A stretch of 64,000 nt of DNA, from the NCBI GenBank assembly GCA_911728435.2, contig OU452201.1, positions 23,126,001 through 23,190,000 of the forward strand, in the 5' to 3' direction. Below, piece after piece: positions 11,281 through 22,395 of this stretch. Within the stretch, counting starts at the first letter, position 1, and the number at the start of each line of letters is the position of its first letter. Position numbers and translations under genes: made by a program. The notes beneath the pieces are model-generated. The model ran no database searches. It saw only the letters and a program-made list of their open reading frames with translations, and was not told the DNA's origin. Source of the DNA: Apoderus coryli. Taxonomy: Eukaryota > Arthropoda > Insecta > Coleoptera > Attelabidae.

Positions 11281-12000
11281 GTTTGGCCTCCGCTCACTTC
11301 GACCTGCAGAAGATCTTTTGTGAATGACTCTAATCTATGAATTGCCCAGCTGTCCCACACTTTTCATAAAGTTGATGATTTCTCTGGGGGCTAAATTCCT
11401 TGCCTCGTCGGGTGTTAGGGTCACCCCTCCAAGGTGTTTTAGCCTTTTGCAGAAAAGTGCCATGCATTCTTGTCTCTGTTGCCATGCATTCTTGTCTCTG
11501 TTGCGTCTTCGCAAAACCGACAAGTGTCGTCCTCGGTTAGGCCCATCTTTTTGAGATGGTACTTCACTGGGTGGTGTCCCGTAAAAAGGCTTGTAATTCG
11601 CCTTAGGTCGCTTCTCTCCAGTTGGATAAGCTTCCCTGCGTTGGCCTCTGAAGGTTTCATAAACCTTTTTGATTGTCTTAGGCCTGGAGTGTTTCTCCAG
11701 TAGGACTTAAGTTGTTCCTTTTCCGATCTCCGAAGTTCTTCCTCCATATGGCTTTTTGGAAGGCCAAAGATGGGTTCCGGTCCGCAGAACGGAGCATTTG
11801 CGCCCTCTTTTGCAAGTTGGTCAGACGCTTCGTTCCCCTCTATGCCTTCATGTCTTGACACCCAGTCAGAGTAATCTTTTTCCCCTGAGCTGCCAGTTGC
11901 TTTAGGGTCTGTTTGCATTCCCATGCTAGCTTTGACGTGAAGGTGTAAGACCTCAGTGCTTTTAACGCAGCTTGACTCATATTGATCTGCCGTTCATGGT
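11281..12000 (-). pseudogene. Relic of an I-like LINE: RNase H domain and C-terminal zinc knuckle
   Basis: On the minus strand, in shifting frames, one reads SQAALKALRSYTF and then HEGIEGNEASDQLAKEGA (the C-terminal RNase H signature). LFTGHHPVKYHLKKMGL and CRFCEDA follow (start of a CCHC zinc knuckle), then LKHLGGVTLTPDEARNLAP before the stop near 11335. This is the 3' end of an RNase H-carrying non-LTR polyprotein. Frameshifts break it. A 22-bp tandem duplication (11459-11480, 11481-11502) replaces the second half of the zinc knuckle. A close relative lies at 41.34-41.93 kb. Nothing upstream of RNase H remains. Confidence 0.7.
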
Positions 12001-13798
12001 TCATGGCCGTTCTTATTAGTCTTAATATACACGTATTATACGAAAGACGAGTGGCTGAACTATTTCCTCAGTATAAAAGACGTGGGTTCTTTTTCATTTT
12101 AAATATCACATTATTTGGTCTTGAAGGAAGAGTTTGTCAAAAAAAAACTATATCGATACAAAGGCATTAATCAAACACGTTACCCCATATAAAGCGATCA
12201 TTGTTAATATGCTTTCAATGTAGGTATTGAAAACACGTAGGTATTAAAGCAAAAACCATATTTTATTGGGATTTTCGCACAGTGCAAAAATAAAAGCTCA
12301 GGTTTAAATACAAAATGCTTATTCATCGTTCGATCGCTATGATGGCCGCGTACATTGTCGATGAAAAAAAAAGTGTGGTGGTAAAGTATATTTTCCCTCA
12401 ACACTGATTTCTCGTTTTTTCTGCAGTAATGTATTGTAGTGGTGGCGTTTTTTAAATGGATTATGTAAATGAAGCTCTCAAAAAAAATGTATTCGCATTT
12501 TTAACTATACCTATATATACCAAATATAATTATATTTTTTGCCAAAATCTAATTTATTTAAATGATAAACAATTTAATTACTTATACAATGTTCAGAAAT
12601 CGTGCATCTATTTTAACGTATAGATTACAAATTATGCATCAATTTTAATTTTCAAAGTTTTTAAACTCTACAACTTTTCTTTAAATATTTTGCATTAGTT
12701 TTCATGTCCTGCTGTGAGTACATGCATGCATAATATTCAGTGGCGACTTATTCAATATCTAAAAGGGATCAAATGATATTTTTAATGAACAATATTATTA
12801 ATAACTATATGGGGCGTTTGAAAATACATGCGCAGGATGTAAGAGCTCGTCCAAAAATATAAAAAAAAAAGGTCTATTAACTTATCCTCTAAAATTCACC
12901 ATTTTCGAGATACTAAACTCCTGCGCATTATTATGAACGACTCTGTATATCAGAACTGAACAAAAATTAAATGCGTTATCGAATAAGTTAAGTGTTGTAC
13001 AGAAGAAACTGTAAATTATGATATTTTTGTACGTATTTGAATTTATTCGACTTTCGTTACTCCTTTTTGCTATTAGGGTTAATGTATAAATAATTATTAA
13101 AGGGACGTGTGTACGTTCGTAGTCCACTGATACTACTGCTAAGGTCATTATCATAATTGCATTAATCTGTTTTAAAATGCTTATAGATTAATTTTATTTT
13201 GATTTAAATGGTTTAGAGTTAGTCAATTTGGATTTGTTAATTGAGTTTAGTATTCTCTTTGGCGGATTTCACATTGGAGTGTGTGTTTATAACAACGGTA
13301 AAAACGACCCATCGTGCGATTAGAGAAACATCAGCTAACGCGCTTAAACAAATTAGCCTGTCTAGTTAAATACAAAAGTCAACACTGTAATCCTGAAATG
13401 TCTGTCTGGACTCTGGAAAATTTAGAGAATAAACCGTTCAACTAATTCCAATTCCGTATAGAGGGAAAAACGTCACAATTGCTCTAACTGACGGTCGCAA
13501 CCAATTAGAATTTTGAAGGCAAACATAATGTACATATGCACATGTGGTTCTCTATGAATGTTGTTATGGGGAAACAGAATGGTTGAAGTTGCTCTTTTTT
13601 TTTGTTAAATAAGAAGTTTAATTTACTTTTTATACTGTTTCCGTGATATAAAAACAAACAGTAAATATATAACGCATGGGGAAAAGTACTACATGAATAA
13701 CTTTGAGAGGGCAACACTTTGAGATTAATTTTTAACGCAAACAAGACTAGATATAATAACAAAAAAATGCCGTGCTCTAAACGCGATTGTTGCATACA
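12001..13798. other. AT-rich non-coding stretch
   Basis: No recognisable gene, transposase or reverse transcriptase. The open frames here (such as 12882-13154 and 13505-13795 on the minus strand) show no family motif and have AT-driven composition. Confidence 0.45.
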
Positions 13799-14300
13799 AT
13801 TTTTTATTTATTTATTACTATCCGCATCAACCATTTTGGTTATTAGCGGCATTCCTGTATGCATATTATAGATATTACAGGATTTAAATAACGACACTAA
13901 TTAATTTAGCATAAGTATAGAAATATTAACTAAATTTTGAATTCACAGTGAAATGAAATGCATTAAATTTTGTTGATCAGATCAGCTTCTGTAAGAAAAG
14001 AAGAAAAAACGATTAATTATATTTTGTAACTCTGAAGGTAGATCGTATTTTATGCGCAATTTAGAATATTATGGACATTCTACTAGGAAATGTTTTACGG
14101 AAATTCCGATATTACATGTATTGCACGTTTGTTGTGGAGATTTGTTTAAAATATATTGATGTGTTAAATTTGTGTGCCCTATTCGTAGACTATGGTGTCA
14201 CAGATTTTTTTTATAATGGATAACTTTGAAGTTGACAGGTTCCACTCACATTGCCACTTTTCAATAAACACTTTTCTTATAAATGTGATGTTATTGTTGT
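13799..14300 (-). pseudogene. Relic LINE 3' end: RNase H tail and zinc knuckle with (TAAA)n tail
   Basis: The minus strand reads LRIGHTNLTHQYIL, then CNTCNIGISVKHFLVECP, a stop, and YSKLRIKYDLPSELQNI. The C-x2-C..H-x4-C knuckle and the following block are typical of the C-terminus of RNase H-bearing non-LTR polyproteins. The 3' untranslated part contains CCGCTAATAACCAAAATGG. It ends in AATAAATAAATAAAA (plus-strand TTTTTTATTTATTTATT at 13800), a normal target-primed tail. The in-frame stop and truncated 5' side mark it as dead. Confidence 0.65.
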
Positions 14301-14394
14301 TTGAGGCGACTAGATATTTCATTTTTAGTGATAAAAAATGATTATAGAAATTAACAAAGTCAATTTAGTCGATGTAAGCCCAATCTGTCCCCAA

Positions 14395-15724
14395 TATCCT
14401 GAACAACTAGAGACTGCACTCATTGTTCCTGTCTGTAAAAAAGGCAGTCCCACGGCTCTTGTAAATTACAGACCTATAGCTTTGTTGTACGTTCTCGAAG
14501 AAGCGTGTTTATGATCTGACCAATGATGGTTCGTACGCCGTCGCTATCTTATTCGATCTGTCTTGTGTGTTTGACGTGGTAGATAGAGACTTCTTATGCG
14601 ACAAATTAAAAAATATTGGAATACGAGGCCCAGTTAATACATGGATACGATCTAATCGAAAGATAACTATCAAAATTAATTCTGTTTTATCAGATGTTAG
14701 AAATATTGATATAGGAACTCCTCAAGGCAGCATACTGGGTCCACTTCTTTTCCTGCTCTATGTCAATGATCTACCAGCAAATATCACGCACGGTCATGTC
14801 TATATGTACGCTGATGATACCACGATTTTGCTGTCTGACAAAAATCTCGAGGCACTGAAAGATAAAATTAATCAAACCCTCAATGAATTTCACACATGGT
14901 GTCGGAAAAACCGCCTAATGATTAACTATAATAAAACAAAGACCCTAAACTTCAGTAGACATATAACACAAAATTTTAGTGTAAACTTCGAAAACAATCA
15001 GTTAGCTTTTTCAGATTCAGCTAGCCTGTTGGGAGTGATAGTGGATCCGACGTTGAGCTGGGCGGAACATGTTGACAGATTATGTGGCAAATTAAATAAA
15101 AACTTATTTGTGTTACATTCCTTCAAGAGGTTTAAGTGCGTGAAGTCGTTGCTCTCGGTTTACTATGCTATGATTTACTCAGCACTTGCATATAATATAG
15201 TGGTCTGGGGTAGGTGCACTCAAGCTCTCAGAATTTTTATTCTGCAAAAACGGGCAATCCGATGTATTTTTGGCACTCCCTATAGAGGCAGCTGTCGAGA
15301 GGCATTTAGAGCCAATAAATTACTCACCGTCCCATCCATTTACTTGTATAAGTTTTTGTCTGATATTTTTAAAAGCAAACATCTGACTCCCACCTGTGGC
15401 AGTAGTCATGATTATCCAACCAGAGGAAGAGATAGGTTGTACTTACCGCGTCCTAAGTTTGAATTCTATAAGAAGTCACCATCACATGCGGGCTGTTTCT
15501 TTTACAATTTACTTCCTGAGGACTTAAGGACCTGTCAGACTGAGAGAAGATTTAAGTATGAATTAAAGACATTTATTATAGTTATCTATGAATGTAGAGA
15601 ACAAGGTAAAACAACTACTCCATTGGCTAAGACAACGACTGGACTTGAATTACAAACACAACTTCTTAGTAGATACCACTATGTAACTCATAAATACTAC
15701 AAAGAAAATATGTATGTGAAATGA
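14395..15724 (+). pseudogene. Non-LTR retrotransposon reverse transcriptase, 5'-truncated and internally deleted
   Basis: RNA-templated DNA synthesis domain of a Jockey/CR1-group LINE. The first part (14395-14500) reads TALIVPVCKKGSPTALVNY, followed by RPIALL. A deletion and frameshift then lead to AVAILFDLSCVFDVVDRDFL (palm motif A; the usual SKAFD is SCVFD). The frame is open from 14567: GTPQGSILGPLLFLLYVND (motif B), YADDTTILL (catalytic motif C), LGVIVDPTLSWAEH, then a thumb and C-terminal region through KYELKTFI. About 385 codons remain uninterrupted, so decay is limited, but the endonuclease and fingers are missing. The last 25 or so codons may come from an adjacent insertion rather than the element. 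Confidence 0.8.
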
Positions 15725-15734
15725 AAGTGAAATC

Positions 15735-15815
15735 AACGCGAAACAAGTTTTAATAATGGCTCTATGCGTTACTAACAAATACAAACATGAAGCCTTAGGC
15801 ATCATCATCAGTGGT
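15735..15815 (-). repeat. Decayed hammerhead-element fragment
   Basis: The minus strand reads AACCACTGATGATGATGCC, a GCCTAAGGC hairpin, then TTCATGTTTG where GAAAC would be expected. Further on comes GCGTTGATTTCACTTTCA, resembling the region after the core in other copies. It lies directly behind the reverse transcriptase relic. Confidence 0.4.
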
Positions 15816-15967
15816 TAAATAACTCAATACAAACAAAACCAAAGAAATGATTGAAATAAAATAAGAAAATATAATTTATGTTATCAATTTACTAAAGTTA
15901 TTAACATATTTCAAGTGTTTAGAACAAATAATACATACTTTTATCTTGAAGTTTGTTATTTAAAAAG

Positions 15968-15992
15968 ATAATAATAATAATAATAATAATAA
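15968..15992 (-). repeat. (ATT)n 3' tail of the LINE
   Basis: About eight ATT units on the minus strand follow AATAAAGCCCATTT. Such microsatellite tails replace poly(A) in CR1/L2/I-type LINEs and mark the 3' insertion junction. Confidence 0.75.
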
Positions 15993-16264
15993 ATGGGCTT
16001 TATTGGTAGAAAACAAGAAATATACAATACAATTGAATTCTCAAACTTAAATATCATTAACAACAATAACAATCAAATTTCAATACTTTGTGTGCAGCTA
16101 CAATCTGGCGAAGTCTAGCTCACTTGGCTATTCTACTTAACCAGACCATAGACAGAATATAAAAAAAAGAAAATATTAACAATCAGGCAAATCACGCTCA
16201 ACACCCTTAGTTACAATGATAATTAAGTATAAGGAGAGATGTGTGGATCAGACAGGTAATTATA

Positions 16265-18346
16265 CTATTGCTGACTTCTAATAAGAAAATCTTTAAAAAG
16301 TCTCCTGAAACCCCCAAAACTACTCAGCTCAGTCAAATCACCAGGCAATGAGTTGTATAAGCTGATGGCGTTATACGTAAAAGATCTACGATATAAGGCA
16401 GTATGATGACGAGGTAGGGTTAATTTATTGGGATATCTAATATTCAGTTGATGAATTGAAGTTCTAAAATTAAGTCTACTTTTTATAGATGCAGGGGCGC
16501 TGCCGCACTTAAGAATATTAAAGAGAAAATTACCCAAATGAAATTGCCAACGGTTATCCATTTTCAACCACATTAGACTTACATAAGTGTGGGATATATG
16601 ATCGTACTTCCTAAGATTATTTATAAATCTAGAACATGTATTTTGAACTAGTTGAATGCGATTTTTATAAAAATAATCTAGACACGGTCCATAAATAAAA
16701 TCGCAATAATTGAAATGAGAAAGGACGAGTGACTCACACAATCTCTTACGCAAACTTTTGTTTAAAATGTGTCTATTAGAATATAGAAGTTTAAGTGATA
16801 GATAAGATTTTTGTAAAAGCTTTTTGACATGAAAGGAAAATCTAAGATCAGTGTCCAAAAGAACTCCAAGATTCTTCGCCGTATCGACACTGGGAAGCTC
16901 AGATTCATTAATCTTTATTTTAAAGTTCTGTTTTAAATTCAAAATGTGATTCTTGTTACCAAAAAACATAACATACGACTTCTTAGCATTCAATTTTAAG
17001 TTATGACTTGCAGAAATTTTGTATAAATTATCTAGCTCTGCATTTACAACTTGATTAGCATTAGGAAATTCATGAAATTTAAATGGGAGATAAATTTGAG
17101 TATCGTCGGCATAAGCCTGCACCCTACAAGCAACAAAAGACTTCAGTATGTCAGAGGTGTACATTAAAAATAATAAGGGTCCCAATATAGAACCTTGCGG
17201 GACGCCAGAGAGAATACTACAATGACTGGAAAGTTTATTATTTGAAAAAATTTGCTGCATTCTATTGGATAAAAAGGAACCAATAAACCCGACAGATTCA
17301 AGCGAAAACCCATAATAATTTAATTTAGCACAAAGTAATCGATGGTTTAATGTATCAAACGCTTTAGAGTAGTCCAAGAGAATGAGTGCAGAATCCTGAC
17401 CACTGTCACTGGCAGTTATAATATCATCGATTATGTTAATAAGAGGAGTACATGTGCTTCGCCCCTTTCTAAAACCACTTTGACAATCGGGCAATAATTC
17501 CCTTTCATTTAAATATGCCGACATTTGACTATATAATATTCTCTCTAAGATCTTTGAAAGAACCGGAAGAATACTAATTATTCTCATATCTGAATAGGAT
17601 GAAGGTGACGAACTTTTCGGCAAAGGAATACCAAGTGAGGTTTTCCATAAGTCAGGAAAATAATTTATTTCTATACAACAGTTAATTAAATGTGTAATAT
17701 ACCCATCTATGAAAGGACTACAGTACTGCAACATTTTCGCAGTAATGCCGTCAGTACCAACCGCATTGGTTCTAATGTTATTAATAAGTTTGTGAACCTC
17801 TTCTACTGTAGTCAATTTAAAATTAAATTTACCATCAGAGGAATCGAATAAAAATGAGGACTCATATTCTTGAATTTTTTCTTCACAATTACCACCATTC
17901 TGAAGATATTGAGAAAAATATTCATTAATTTTATCAGGGTCGGCAAGATCGGCAGGAATACTTGTAGTTTTAGCAGATCCTATGTTAAAATCCTTCAAAG
18001 CAGACCAAATCTTGCGAGGGTTATTGGTATTAGATAATTCAGTGAGATATCTCCTTTTTTCACGCCTGACCATGTATAAGGTAAAGTTCCGCAATTGCCT
18101 GTATGACCTCCAATCCTCCTCAAGACCACTACGTTTAAAAGTTTGTAGCGCCTTGTCCCGTAAAAGCATATGCTGCTTTAGGTTTGCTGTCAACCAAGGC
18201 GCTTTAGGTTTAGTAACTCTAATCTTACGCACAGGGGCATACCTATTAAACAAGTCCAAAATAATCGAATTGAACAACAAGATTTTGTTATTAATATCAT
18301 TTTCGTATAGAATTGACTCCCATTCTTGACTCTGCATATCATTCAA
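16265..18346 (-). CDS. LINE ORF2, reverse transcriptase part
   Basis: 693 residues from the first methionine after the frameshift. The true protein starts in the endonuclease at 19058. The N-terminal linker contains KPKAPWLTANLKQHMLLRDK, typical of CR1-group RTs. RT motifs follow: LPKSSSPSSYSDMRIISILP, LLDYSKAFDTLNHRLL (catalytic Asp, motif A), GVPQGSILGPLLF (motif B), YADDTQIYL (motif C) and LGVLLDTDLRFSFHVKK. A thumb/C-terminal domain reads to FKDFLIRSQQ. All catalytic residues are present and there is no internal stop. The frame would continue upstream into the endonuclease if one A were removed from the A8 run at 18410-18417. Confidence 0.88.
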   Translation of the reverse strand: MNDMQSQEWESILYENDINNKILLFNSIILDLFNRYAPVRKIRVTKPKAPWLTANLKQHMLLRDKALQTFKRSGLEEDWRSYRQLRNFTLYMVRREKRRYLTELSNTNNPRKIWSALKDFNIGSAKTTSIPADLADPDKINEYFSQYLQNGGNCEEKIQEYESSFLFDSSDGKFNFKLTTVEEVHKLINNIRTNAVGTDGITAKMLQYCSPFIDGYITHLINCCIEINYFPDLWKTSLGIPLPKSSSPSSYSDMRIISILPVLSKILERILYSQMSAYLNERELLPDCQSGFRKGRSTCTPLINIIDDIITASDSGQDSALILLDYSKAFDTLNHRLLCAKLNYYGFSLESVGFIGSFLSNRMQQIFSNNKLSSHCSILSGVPQGSILGPLLFLMYTSDILKSFVACRVQAYADDTQIYLPFKFHEFPNANQVVNAELDNLYKISASHNLKLNAKKSYVMFFGNKNHILNLKQNFKIKINESELPSVDTAKNLGVLLDTDLRFSFHVKKLLQKSYLSLKLLYSNRHILNKSLRKRLCESLVLSHFNYCDFIYGPCLDYFYKNRIQLVQNTCSRFINNLRKYDHISHTYVSLMWLKMDNRWQFHLGNFLFNILKCGSAPASIKSRLNFRTSIHQLNIRYPNKLTLPRHHTALYRRSFTYNAISLYNSLPGDLTELSSFGGFRRLFKDFLIRSQQ

Positions 18347-18374
18347 AAATGCATAATAATTGAAATTTTTAAAG

Positions 18375-19058
18375 TCACGAAACTCTAAAATTCGAGGAGT
18401 AATATGTGGTTTTTTTTATATCTAAATGACAAGATATCAGACAATGATCGGAAATGTCTCCACAAGAAATAACCTCTGTAGCCTTAACAATACTGGTATC
18501 AGAAACAAAAACTGGATCTAAAAGAGTGCTTGTACCGGAAGTTACTCTCGTTGGTTCATTAATAACCTGGGTCAAATTAAAACAATCCAGACATTTACTG
18601 ACTGGATTCTCCAAATCTAGAAAATTAACATTGAAATCTCCCAAGCAGATAGTTTCATTTACTGTAGGGCATAAATAAGAGAAAATAGTTTCAAGGTCAT
18701 CAATAAAGTTAGTAATGTTCATTTGCGGGGGTCTATATAAAACACCGAATACATAAGTTTGACACTTCACATTAATCTTGAGAAATAAATGTTCCAGCTG
18801 TGCACACACCGGTACCGAAAGCTCAAAAATATCTGCCACAAAACAATCTCTAATATATGCGGCAACACCTCCACCCCTGCCCACGCGATCCCTTCTAAAA
18901 AATTTGTACCCATTAATGTGGAAAGCTCCAGAATCGATATCATTATTTAACCAAGTTTCTGTCAGCATAAATACATCAAAATCCCTATTCAAAAATATGT
19001 TTTTAAACTCATCCCATCCTGTAAACATAGATCGTATATTCAGATGCCCAACCTTCAT
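18375..19058 (-). CDS. LINE ORF2, AP-type endonuclease part
   Basis: The endonuclease nicks target DNA to prime reverse transcription. I choose the start MKVGHLNIRS (ATG at 19058). The frame is open 34 codons further upstream to 19160, but that extension is a run of Leu/Phe/Tyr from low-complexity DNA. Motifs: GHLNIRS (metal-binding Asn), TETWLN (catalytic Glu), LYRPPQ, CLGDFNVNF (Asp/Asn) and SDHCLIS (catalytic His). The frame drifts off after HLDIKK because of one extra A, and stops at 18375. In the neighbouring frame the sequence continues without a stop into the reverse transcriptase. The single error could be a real mutation or a homopolymer sequencing error. Confidence 0.85.
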   Translation of the reverse strand: MKVGHLNIRSMFTGWDEFKNIFLNRDFDVFMLTETWLNNDIDSGAFHINGYKFFRRDRVGRGGGVAAYIRDCFVADIFELSVPVCAQLEHLFLKINVKCQTYVFGVLYRPPQMNITNFIDDLETIFSYLCPTVNETICLGDFNVNFLDLENPVSKCLDCFNLTQVINEPTRVTSGTSTLLDPVFVSDTSIVKATEVISCGDISDHCLISCHLDIKKTTYYSSNFRVS

Positions 19059-19160
19059 GATATATAGAATTGAGATACAAAAGAGATATATATATAAAAA
19101 AAAAAAGAGAAGAAAAAATAATAATGATTTAAACAACCCCCCGAGAGTTGAAGGGTTCAA

Positions 19161-19994
19161 GAGACCACTAGCTTTATTTTATACACTAATCCATAGACAT
19201 ATATTGATCTTAAGACAATTAAACACGAGTGCAAGCAATATAAATCAAAAAAATCACAATACTGGATTACTTATATTACGTCTTACCTAAAAAAATTACC
19301 TATCTGATTTATGACAGCAGTCTTGACAAGAAGGAAAATAATAACCTAGGTATTATTTGTAAGAAAAAAAATATAATTGAACCTATTTACTGTTAATTAA
19401 TTAAGAGAAAACAACACAACTCTCCAGCAATTACAAGGACTAATATAAAAAAAAATAGACAATAACGATATCAATATAACTATAATGTGAACATAACATA
19501 GCTGCGAAACAAAGCATAGTCGCACTCTATAATCAAAAGAAAACAGAAGCAAATTATTTTGATAATATGCAACAATATGAAGTGAGATTAGAACGCAACA
19601 ACACATGAGATTACAGACCAATCAAAATTAAATTATAACAATAAACATAGTAGGTAGTACGTATACATTGAACACTATAATATCATTTAACTGATCCCTA
19701 CTCTGAAACCTCATCATGTATAGGTACATTGCATACAACCATTATTTAAAACAGAAAATGAAAAACAATCATATTATTATCAAAAATACCAACGCATCAT
19801 CGGTAATAACGGAGAAAAAACATACATATTTCATACCAATAAGATCAAACGAAAAAAGTAAACACAAGGCAATACGTGCACTGCACGTATTAGTAACTTA
19901 TGATTTAATACTAATACCAACCAAAACGAAATCAAATTATATTCATTAGGCGAAAATTAAAACATTCTTACCACCACAATATTAGCATTAAACA
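19161..19994 (-). other. Non-coding spacer between ORF1 and ORF2
   Basis: Over 800 bp of AT-rich sequence without a recognisable protein. Many LINEs have only a short gap here. The spacer could be part of the element, or an insertion or recombination scar. Confidence 0.5.
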
Positions 19995-20672
19995 CTATAT
20001 ATTATTTAACTGTTCTTCATTCTGAATTTTATGCACTATGCCATTGGCCTTAACATATACATTTCCATTCATACACCAAGCACTTTTATTAGTAAATTTA
20101 CCTATTGCACTTTGCAGAAGAGCCACTCTTGCTTTAGTTAAATCCTCTTTAATGTATATCTTATTTTTATTTAAGTTCCGCCTTTTCTTTAACACATTTA
20201 AACGTACTTGTTCAGATGTGAATTGTACCAGAATATGAGCACCAGCAGCAGACACACGTTCTAGTCTACCACCAGAGTCTTTTGGGTGAACGCGATAACA
20301 ATATTTGATATCACTGTTGTCCATATTCATATTTAAATTGAGGTTAAGTAGATTTAAAACATTAGTGCGCACATCTTCGTTATCAGCTGCCGGAACGCCA
20401 AATATACGTATATTAAGACTGCGAGCTGACTGCTCATGTCTGTCCACTATTGTATAAAGTTCACGATTCGCCATTTCCAATGTATGAACTGTGCTTTTTA
20501 GATTGTTTATAGTTTTTTCCTGTTCACTTAATTGGTCATAAAAACGTCTACCGACAATTTCTGCGACCTTTTCCGCTACACTCTCTAAAAATTTCTCAGA
20601 GAATGTAGTCATAACAACATTACGAATCTTTTCTAAGTCGGCACTGGTTAAACCCATTATGGCTACCAACAA
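19995..20672 (-). CDS. LINE ORF1 protein (coiled coil plus nucleic-acid-binding domain)
   Basis: 225 residues, or 220 from the more likely start MGLTSADLEK. Residues about 45-85 (LSEQEKTINNLKSTVHTLEM and on) form a coiled coil, expected to trimerise or multimerise. Then comes SLNIRIFGVPAADNED, resembling the RRM-like domain entry of L1-type ORF1 proteins. The basic C-terminal part is KKRRNLNKNKIYIKEDLTKA. There is no zinc knuckle. The role in the family is to package LINE RNA. The frame is intact, consistent with a young insertion. Confidence 0.75.
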   Translation of the reverse strand: MLVAIMGLTSADLEKIRNVVMTTFSEKFLESVAEKVAEIVGRRFYDQLSEQEKTINNLKSTVHTLEMANRELYTIVDRHEQSARSLNIRIFGVPAADNEDVRTNVLNLLNLNLNMNMDNSDIKYCYRVHPKDSGGRLERVSAAGAHILVQFTSEQVRLNVLKKRRNLNKNKIYIKEDLTKARVALLQSAIGKFTNKSAWCMNGNVYVKANGIVHKIQNEEQLNNI

Positions 20673-20863
20673 TCACCAGCAACAACAAGGCAATCACTAT
20701 AATATGTGAACTAACTATATGTTTTCGATTGTATATTCACTCAATAACACTACGATCGTTTAAAACATTAAATTCACTTCACAATATAATTTATCCAGCT
20801 TCTTTATAGTAGTAAATTAACATTTAAGCCAGAGTGAAACCACACCACGCCACAGCTACTCAA

Positions 20864-20873
20864 GCGCCATCTT
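20864..20873 (-). promoter_or_regulatory. AAGATGGCGC motif at the LINE 5' end
   Basis: The element's probable first bases include AAGATGGCGC, which matches the YY1/Pho core (ATGGC) found at the 5' ends of several LINE families, where it positions internal transcription. The role here is inferred from position only. Confidence 0.4.
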
Positions 20874-20880
20874 CTCAATC

Positions 20881-22395
20881 AGATCAAGTAGAGACTAACA
20901 AACTAACATATTTCATTGAAATTATAAAATGAATTTGTATCCGTAAATATAAATGAAAAATAATTTGGTGGCATAGCGGACAAAATGACTGGTTTTACCT
21001 ACACAAGGGATTTTGTTTAATTTAGCAGGGCCTCAGTCTAATTCAGTAGAACCAGACCGATGCATAGGATTGTTTTTATAATTGGCATCTCTGTTTGCCT
21101 CCACTACTTTTATTCCAATTTCCTTGAGTTTTTTTGAAAATGCAGCTAGAAATCGAAACTTGTTTTGTTTGTTTAATACAAAAACTTTTATCTGCTGTCA
21201 CTATTATTTCGCTAAACAAAACACTAGTGGATATTGATTTATATGACAACCTTCTCATCTGTTCGTGATTTTCAATTGATGATTTTGCGTGTAGATATGG
21301 CCTCCAATTAAGTACATAGTGCTTGCTGGTAAACTCGAAATTTATCAAAGTAAATAGGTATACGGTAGGTAGATTTACCCTTATGATTCCATTATCAAAT
21401 AATCATAATGGATACGAGGCAAGTTCATTAAAAAAATATGATTTACAATTTGTAGCTGCACAATATACGATTAATTGGCTAATTAGGTGAAATTTTATCA
21501 TGAAATTTAAAAGGTTTTTGTTCAAAAGCTAATGATGTTACTCTCCAAACGTCAGTCCGAGGTTTTTTTTTTCAATATTGAACTGACCAAAGACAACATA
21601 TTTTACCTGGAAGGGTCGTGTATTTAAATAATATTTTCACTAATAAATAAACAGTGTAGTTTGCATTTATTTTTTTGCTTTTTGTTGAGATTTTAAACAT
21701 TTTTATGGAGTTGCTAGTTAAGTTGCTTTATAATTTTTTGCTTGCATGTCGTAATTAACTGTAAAGAAATAGTATTTTGTTTTTTTTTTCTATGATTTAT
21801 ATTTAATACAAGAATTTGCTTAGAAATAAAAATTCATGATACACTTGCAATTTCGTCATTGTGAATTTCATAACTGGACCGTACTGTTGAAACACGAAAG
21901 ATGGGAAGGGTTTTGTGGAATGATAATTTGTTTATATACTTTTTCATAATTCGAAATATTATTTATGCAATTCATGAACTAAAAAATACCTTTCAATAAC
22001 GTACAGAGACACGGGTGTGTGTTTCTGATAAGCACAGCCTTCTTTAGACAATGCATGAACAGACAATGGCAACACCGCAATACGGTTAGTAAACCAGTCT
22101 ACTTTACATCCTCAGCCGGTGCGCGGTCACAACGCTAATTTTTGAAAACTATTTTGAAATCCTATTTTGTAACATAGAATTCTAAATATATTTTTTTTAA
22201 TATTTCATATATTAGAAACATTAATTTTACTTAATTTTAAAAGAAGATCTTTATGATTAATTCAATTTGTTCTATGGAACATTGGATTTGTTCACGTTTT
22301 GGTTCTTTGGGGGATTTTCTAGGGATTGGAACTCTTTTTGACGGATAGACAAATTTGAGAAAAATAGTGGGCACGCATGCTGTTTAAGTTTAGGT
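20881..22395. other. Non-coding stretch
   Basis: AT-rich, no gene recognised. The short piece at 20948-20980 (AATGAAAAATAATTTGGTGG) nearly matches 39696-39722 in the deleted mariner, so it is a small mariner-derived scrap. A slightly GC-richer patch lies near 22080-22135. Confidence 0.45.

Larger units (their letters stand above)
15967..20880 (-). mobile_element. Near full-length CR1-group-like LINE
   Basis: Element of about 4.9 kb on the minus strand. Order: 5' region beginning near AAGATGGCGC (20873-20864), ORF1 (20672-19995), an 800-900 bp AT-rich spacer, endonuclease, reverse transcriptase, 3' untranslated region with AATAAA (16004-15999), and an (ATT)n tail (15992-15968). The short trinucleotide tail and the lack of an obvious target duplication fit CR1/L2-type elements. 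A single-base frameshift splits ORF2; otherwise it looks intact. The exact clade (CR1, L2, Daphne or similar) needs an RT phylogeny. Confidence 0.75.

Noticed and set aside
13505..13795. Secreted or membrane small protein on the minus strand
   Set aside because: Hydrophobic composition is explained by AT-rich sequence; no homology pattern, and it abuts a LINE tail.
15590..15724. Genuine C-terminal extension of the reverse transcriptase (EQGKTTTPLAK region)
   Set aside because: It departs from the usual RT C-terminus and runs into hammerhead-element-like sequence, so it is probably read-through into adjacent inserted DNA.
19059..19160. Membrane-anchored N-terminus of the LINE endonuclease
   Set aside because: The Leu/Phe/Tyr run is translated low-complexity AT sequence; the endonuclease fold starts directly at MKVGHLNIRS.
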